Of a DNA stretch of 64,000 nucleotides, positions 58,987-64,000 are shown piece by piece. A model generated the notes under the pieces. It did not search any database. It was not told the origin of the DNA and saw only the letters and a list, made by a program, of their open reading frames with translations. Position numbers and translations under genes: made by a program. Position 1 is the stretch's first letter. The number at the start of each line of letters is the position of its first letter. Source of the stretch: Lunularia cruciata (Eukaryota > Streptophyta > Marchantiopsida > Lunulariales > Lunulariaceae); NCBI GenBank assembly GCA_948567375.1, contig OX419755.1, forward strand, positions 65,724,944 to 65,788,943, in the 5' to 3' direction.

Positions 58987-59447
58987 TGTCACGCCATTTG
59001 TAGTTCCGCATCTAGATGCTCAAACATTGGAGTTCCAGTGATAGTAGTTAGAGTTATTCTAGCAGTTTCTCAGAGACTACTTTCCGACGGTTAGATTTTG
59101 TGTTTGGGGTACTGACTTCACGGTGGAGCCCACCATCACTTTGCACTGTTCACACCGTCGAGTGTGCCATCAGTGGGACCGTTAGGGTTTCAGTGCTAGC
59201 TTGAGTCCAGGGGGTATAGTTTCAAAGTGAGCTCCAGAGAGCTCACTTCTTTGATGTTGAGCCTTCGAGTTCTTGGCTATGTTGGACAGAGGCCGGCGAG
59301 CATCACTTGGATTCTCTATGCTTGAGTGGGTGTGGCTTGACTGTAATTAGTGCCCAGTTGTTGGCAGTTTATAGAGTGACAGATCAAGTAGTGATTTGAG
59401 TTGAGTTGAGTTGAGTTGAGTTGAGAGTGTTAAGCAATCTGATTACA
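58987..59447 (+). repeat. C2 terminal repeat block P (461 bp)
   Basis: TGTCACGCCATTTG to CTGATTACA. Contains the pentanucleotide array (TTGAG)n at about 59397-59426, only weakly present in C1. The end runs into CATCAGAGAAGTGAGG; the word ATCAGAGAAG resembles the primer-binding site after the family A LTR (TATCAGAGAAGG), so this is a possible, shortened PBS. Confidence 0.8.
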
Positions 59448-60934
59448 TCAGAGAAGTGAGGTCAAGGGGAAATCAAGTGCAGGAACTGTGAGTGTTGGTG
59501 GTATCTCCAAGCTCGGTGGATCGTTGGTAGCTTGATTCAAGTTCAGTGTTTCCCTAGTGTGCAGAAGCTCGTTCAATTGATGCAGATTTGGCAATTAGGC
59601 GGATGGTGTGCGGAAGCGCTGGCCAAATTTCAAGCAAAGAAGGAGCAATTTTCGAGCAGTGTTGTGATTTTGAGCTCAAGAGGTGAAGGTAGGACCAATT
59701 TGCTGCGAGTTGGGCTCAGAAAGTCAAATTGAAGGTGGAGTTAGGAAGCTCTTCTCATGAAATTGTGATTTGGAAAAACCCGTTTTGTCAATTTGGCTCG
59801 AGTGGAAAGTTAGCGGGGAATTTGGCGGACAGCCATCTTTAGGGATTACGTCAGATTTATGTCAGATTTGGAGGATTTTTTGCTGTTTGGCCAGATTTGG
59901 AGGAGTTTTGCTAGTTTGGAGGACTTTCACAGATTTGGAGAAGTTTCACCAATTTTGGAGGAGGTTCAAAGTAGCAACAAGAAAGGCCTCATTTGGCTGA
60001 ATTTTGGCATTTTGAGGCATAGGGCTGTGGGCTATGAGAGGCTACGAAGGCCTAAAAGGGCCAGCTAGTTTAGAGTAGATCTTGGTCACTGGTTGGCAAA
60101 ATCTGCCTTTCCTGCTAGATTATGCGCAACAGGGTTTGATCCCTAGATCTCTTGTTCCTAGACTGGTGCCCTAGCCAACTAGTTGGTCCACCCTCACTTG
60201 TTGTCATAGTGATTGTGCCACTGTTATCTATACACATGTAGCTTTGGCTAGGAGAGGTAGTTTGATTCCATTCTTGGTGATCTTGGTAGCTTAGGACTTA
60301 GATACAAACTACTCTTATGTCAAATGCCAAATGGTGGCAGAGTTAGTCTCGTGTTGTGTTATGAGATGGAGGGTTTTCGTTTAGATTTCTTGTGATTGGA
60401 CCCCCTCCATTCTCTACTTCCTGTTTGTGCACCACGTTTGTGTGAGGTGCCCTAACTTTTGAGCGTTGGTGCTCTAGTGTGCTCTCGGTGGTGAGGCTGG
60501 AGTGATGACCAGTCAGACTATCTTTGTTTCTCTCCGGTGAGGCAGGAAGTGATGACCTACAGACCGTGAGAGTGCGTGTTATGATGGCAGGTTACAGGTT
60601 GCCCTTTCCCCTAGTGTGGTTATCTCGGTTAGAGTTACATTAGTGGGTGGTGCTTGGTGGTGTTGGCACTTGGTGGGGTACTTGCGGTTGCGACTTGCGA
60701 TGGCAGTTGGTGGTTTGGGTTTGCTATTGTGGTTACTTTGTCACGACGGAGTTCTTTGGAAATTCCAGAGGAGTTAGCCCTGCAGTATGCAGTGGGTTTA
60801 CTCGAAGTGGTACTCGATATTAGCCTATATCTCAGGTCCCAGTGAGGGAGGAGATTGACTCTGAGTTGGAGTTTGACATAAGAGCTGATTCAGTTGAGAG
60901 TGCACTTGGTGTGTCTGCACCGTTGTTGTGAGAC
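59448..60934 (+). other. C2 leader (untranslated) region
   Basis: About 1.5 kb between block P and gag with no convincing coding frame, conserved in C3 (2.2-3.15 kb, minus). A segment at about 60190-60123, read on the minus strand, is tRNA-like in C3 (about 2645-2700 plus: TGGCTAGGGCACTAG then GGGTTCAAATCC, a B-box-like word). It may be an old tRNA-derived passenger. Confidence 0.6.
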
Positions 60935-62760
60935 ATGGACGAGATTTATGGGGCCTCCAAAGGCCCTAGGCGTTACTCTGGTACAGTGGGTACCATTGAG
61001 TTGGATGACTTCATCCAAGAGTTCGACAGTTGGTGTGATCTGCAGCAGATGCGGAACCCAACTTTGTTCACACCCTTCATGGCATGGAAGGGGTTGTTTC
61101 AGCATCTAGAGGGCCCGCCAATGGATGACTACCATGAGTTCAAGAGAGCTCATTTGGAGGAGATTGAGTTATGGAGACAGTTATGGTCTCCACACTATGT
61201 CTCCATCACTTCAGGCTCAGTGGCCAAGAGTAGATCGGCTGTACCTACAAGTTCTAGCTCGAGTAGTGTTGGTGGAGCTAGTGGAGGTGCACTAGCTGGA
61301 GATAGTGCTACTACGAGTGGAGGTACCGCTATAGGAGGTGGTGTGGTATCGGGGTTTAACCCTATGGTGGAATTCTTCCTATGTTTGAGGCAGAACTACC
61401 AGATAGGGCGGACTGACAAGCTGAGGAGCTTGCAAGAGTTCCAACGGAAGGCTGGGGAGAGCCTACGCAAGGCATACACTTGCATGAGGCGGCTGATCAG
61501 ATCAGTTTCACTCAGGGAGTTATTGAGGCCTAGGCAGTCTAGTTTTGGTATGGGATACTAGACAAGGAGTTACAAAGTAGAGTTCGTGATGCTATGTTGT
61601 TGCAGGCTACTTTGCCCACTTTGGCAGTAGTCTTTGGTTTGGCTGAGCGTATTGAACTCAAAATAGTGGAGGAGAGAGTGGTGACATCTGGATTTGGTAG
61701 GGAGACCTCATCCACGGTTGTGACTTCTTCTAGAGTGCAGCAGAGTGCACCACGCCCAATTGGTTTTCAAGGACAGGATGGACAGCCCAGATCCTATGGA
61801 GCAAGTGGAGGGCCTAGTGGAGTTAGACCCTTACCCTCATTTTTGAGTCAGCAGCAACCAATGAGTGGTGGTGTTGCTTGTTGGACTTGTGGTGGACCTC
61901 ACCATAGGAAAGAGTGTACTCAAGGCAGCGGACCTGATACCTGTAGTGCATGACAGCCAGCACAAAGGCAGTGTGAGCATTGCCACAGATTTGGTCACAC
62001 TAGTGACCGGTGTTTTGACCTACACCCGGAGTTACGGAGTGGTAGGGCTGCTATGGTAGGTAGTAGAGGAGCTCCAATTCATGGAGGACGAGGTGGTAGA
62101 GGTGGTGGTAGAGGATCTACACCTAGTAGGGGTGCAATACTTGCCCTTACTTCTGACACAACTATGGCTACTCAGATTGAGCAGTTGGAGCAGAGATTGG
62201 CTAGTATGGCTATTGCTCAAAGGAGATCAGATTCGGGTGCTGAGGCTTCTACCTCATATGCTGGTGATAGAGATGCTTTGGACTTCATGTGCGGAGCAGC
62301 ACAGGTGGATGCATCTGCAACAGTGACTAGGAGTGCAGTATGTGCTCTAGAGCCTAGAGGAGCATCAGTGGAGTTGGACCCACAGAGAGGAGAGGTTGGG
62401 AGACAGGTCAGACTTCCCCAGTCTTTCATGGTATCTGAGGCATTGCAGACGACATCCATGGTTCCTAGATGTCCTAGTGTAGGTGTGGTAGGTGGTGATG
62501 GAGTGCATGATGGACTACCTGCTAGTCAACCACCTACTACTACACAGACTGAGTCTAGCATGATGTTGGGGGCGGCTCAGCTGATTATGCGGCATCCTTT
62601 GTTTTCAGCTAGTGACATGTTTACATTGGGAGTTGACCTAGCCCTAGTATTCCGGTTGGCTGCCACATTGTGTGAGAGTAGGGATGGTGCAGTTCCTACT
62701 ACTAGAGCAGAGGTGGTTGGTAGTGGAGCTGACTTGGTTGAGGAGCATGGGATCCGTTAA
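60935..62760 (+). pseudogene. gag: C2 gag with two zinc knuckles (frame-broken)
   Basis: Starts at ATG 60935 (MDEIYGASKGPRRYSG). N-terminal region (60935-61360) with a Ser/Gly/Ala-rich linker, then a capsid-like domain (FNPMVEFFLCLRQNYQIG, LQEFQRKAGESLRKAY). A frameshift near 61500 carries it into the frame of 61594-61953 (LPTLAVVFGLAERIELK). Zinc knuckles: CWTCGGPHHRKEC (CX2CX3HX4C, about 61879-61917) and CEHCHRFGHTSDRC (CX2CX4HX4C, about 61972-62013), separated by a TGA at 61951-61953. The tail (62053-62760) is Gly/Arg-rich, has a short coiled coil and ends at TAA 62758-62760. Length about 600 residues if intact, large for a gag. Confidence 0.8.
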
Positions 62761-63323
62761 GCAACCAATGGTTTATGGCAGGCAGTAGCGGCTAGACTAG
62801 AGGAGTTGCCAACTAGACCGGCCTTTGAGAGAGCACGGTTTACACTTGATGTTGTCCTATTGGATAACCAGAGGGGGGATTTTCATTTTGTGGGACCTTC
62901 AGGGAAGGTCTATACACCACAGAGAGTCTTGTTAGACTCTGGTGCACAGCCCCTTATGTTGGAGAAGGCTATAGTTGTCGGTCTGGAGTTACGGAAGACC
63001 GATGTGGAGAGGTGTCCATTTCAGATCCAAACATCTCTTGGTGGTGGTTCAACCCAGTACATCACATGAGGAGAGCTTGTTGTCCAGGTTCAGCCTGGTC
63101 ATCTGACTGATAGCTTGGTAGTGAGAGCTCAGGCTATTGCGACGATAGCTGAGTCATATGATGTGCTAGTTGGGGGAGCAGTGTTATACCCCATGGGTTT
63201 CAGCATTGACTATTGGGAGGAGACAGAGCCTCTTATAGACCTGGTTGGTAGTCTGGTGAGGGATGGGTATGTTGCCTACCAGTATGCTTTAGTAGTGGCA
63301 GTCTTGGCTCACTACAGTCCTTG
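62761..63323 (+). pseudogene. C2 aspartic protease region
   Basis: In the same phase family as gag: ARLEELPTRPAFERARFTL, then RVLLDSGAQPLMLEKA with the DSGA active-site triad (about 62935-62946). After a TGA at 63067-63069 it continues with a flap/hydrophobic core region (SYDVLVGGAVLYPMGFSIDYW, 63154 onward). This is the segment missing from C1, where foreign sequence takes its place. Retropepsin fold expected; it would process the polyprotein. Confidence 0.75.
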
Positions 63324-63638
63324 ACCATGGTAGCATCAGTTTTAGCTTTCAGTGGTGCAATTACTTGGCCTGGTGACTTGTTGGAGGGGAACGCCCATGC
63401 AAAGGATACTCTAGTACCAGAGGAGATCACTCGGCTTTGGAGTACAAGTGGGATTGTTCCATCTACCTTGGATGTTCCATTGTGGAGTTCAAAGGAGGCA
63501 TTGCAGCAACATGCAGCAGCATGCAGATTAGTTGGTGCAGTAGGCTTGGAGTGGAGCCTTTGTACCATCAGGAGATGAGTGTGAGGATGAGCCTCCAGAG
63601 GCAATTGCTTTGACACCTTTGGATACCACACTCATTGC

Positions 63639-64000
63639 TTGGCAGTATCCCCAATAGAGGGGATATACCTATTGGAGTTGTTTGGTGGGATCAGCACCGG
63701 ACTAGCTGCGGTGTTACAGGCGGGTATTCGAGTACAGAGGTACTTATATGTAGAGAGAGATGAGACTGCTAGGCGAGTCTCTCTACATCATGTGGCACAC
63801 TTGGCCTATTGGTATCCAGAGTTATTACCGATGTTAGCAGTCAGAGGTTACCAGAAGGTCCTACCAGGAGACATTTCCTTACTAGGGTGGGGGTGCATGA
63901 TCTAGAAAGACATGGGCCTATTCACTTGGTGATTTCTGGATGGCCATGTCAGGGACATACATGTGCAGGCCACGGTTTGGGTCTTAAGGATCCTCGTTCT
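63639..64000 (+). pseudogene. C2 DNMT3-like methyltransferase domain, N-terminal part
   Basis: Frame 63639-63905 gives IEGIYLLELFGGISTGL (motif I, SAM binding), YLYVERDETARRV (motif II with the acidic residue; about 63741) and VLPGDISLLG (motif III-like). A frameshift near 63890 moves motif IV to another frame: HLVISGWPCQGHTC with WPCQ at 63941-63952. The window ends there. Relative to C1 this copy retains YVERDE and SGWPCQ, showing what the ancestral residues were. A frameshift near 63650 separates it from the linker EAIALTPLDTTLIAWQYP, shared with C1. Sequence beyond 64000 should contain motifs VI-X, RT, integrase and PHD. Confidence 0.85.

Larger units (their letters stand above)
58987..64000 (+). 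mobile_element. Family C retrotransposon C2, 5' half, running off the window
   Basis: Best-preserved 5' half of family C: block P (58987-59447), leader (59448-60934), gag, protease and the start of the DNMT3-like domain at the window end. It begins with TGTCACGCC directly against family A protease sequence (AAACTT), the same 5' terminus as C1. Combining C2 (to the methyltransferase start) with C1 (methyltransferase onward, minus insertions) gives a composite unit of roughly 10 kb. A few frame changes and stops are present, so it is probably inactive. Confidence 0.88.

Overview
The window looks like land-plant nuclear DNA: AT-rich, gene-poor and dominated by LTR retrotransposons. Two host genes can be supported, both on the minus strand: an apparently intronless plastid-type alpha/beta hydrolase (26336-27520) and a 13-exon PCI-domain gene orthologous to Arabidopsis EER5/CSN12-like (29196-34168). 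The intronless hydrolase, compact introns and a DNMT3-type (non-permuted) methyltransferase in a repeat point tentatively to a non-seed plant (bryophyte- or lycophyte-like). The species cannot be fixed from sequence alone.

Layout. 1-3.3 kb: remnant of a retrotransposon called here family C (minus), cut by an LTR-like repeat. 3.3-17.4 kb: AT-rich sequence with no recognisable gene, plus a few repeats. 17374-23016: a young, complete Ty3/gypsy chromovirus (family A) with 423-bp LTRs about 99% identical. 23-37 kb: the island with both genes, sprinkled with a SINE-like repeat. 38-64 kb: a stack of nested elements. A minus-strand family C copy (39.9-43.8 kb) abuts a minus-strand family A copy. That A copy is split by one family C element (C1, 44223-55574) and cut by another (C2, 58987 to the window end). 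C1 itself holds a foreign gag-containing segment, an AT-rich insertion and a family A solo LTR; a SINE-like copy sits in the A copy's RT.

Most interesting content. (1) Family C is a Ty3/gypsy-type element whose coding order is gag (two zinc knuckles) - protease - DNMT3-like C5 cytosine methyltransferase - RT - RNase H - DDE integrase - PHD finger. It therefore carries both a putative DNA-methylation writer and a chromatin reader. (2) The termini of C1 are not ordinary LTRs: it begins with block P and ends Q-P-Q, bounded by a 4-bp target duplication, a split-direct-repeat or circularly permuted arrangement. (3) Family A has a textbook -1 frameshift signal between gag and pol: slippery GGGAAAC, 7-nt spacer and a predicted H-type pseudoknot with 9-bp and 7-bp stems. 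(4) The family A LTR is packed with heat-shock-element modules upstream of a TATA box. (5) The family A copy is recent but dead, with three stops explainable as C-to-T changes and the integrase catalytic Glu replaced by Lys.

All family C copies here are decayed, so the domain architecture is read as a composite of overlapping copies. No database search was run; homology calls rest on recognised motifs.
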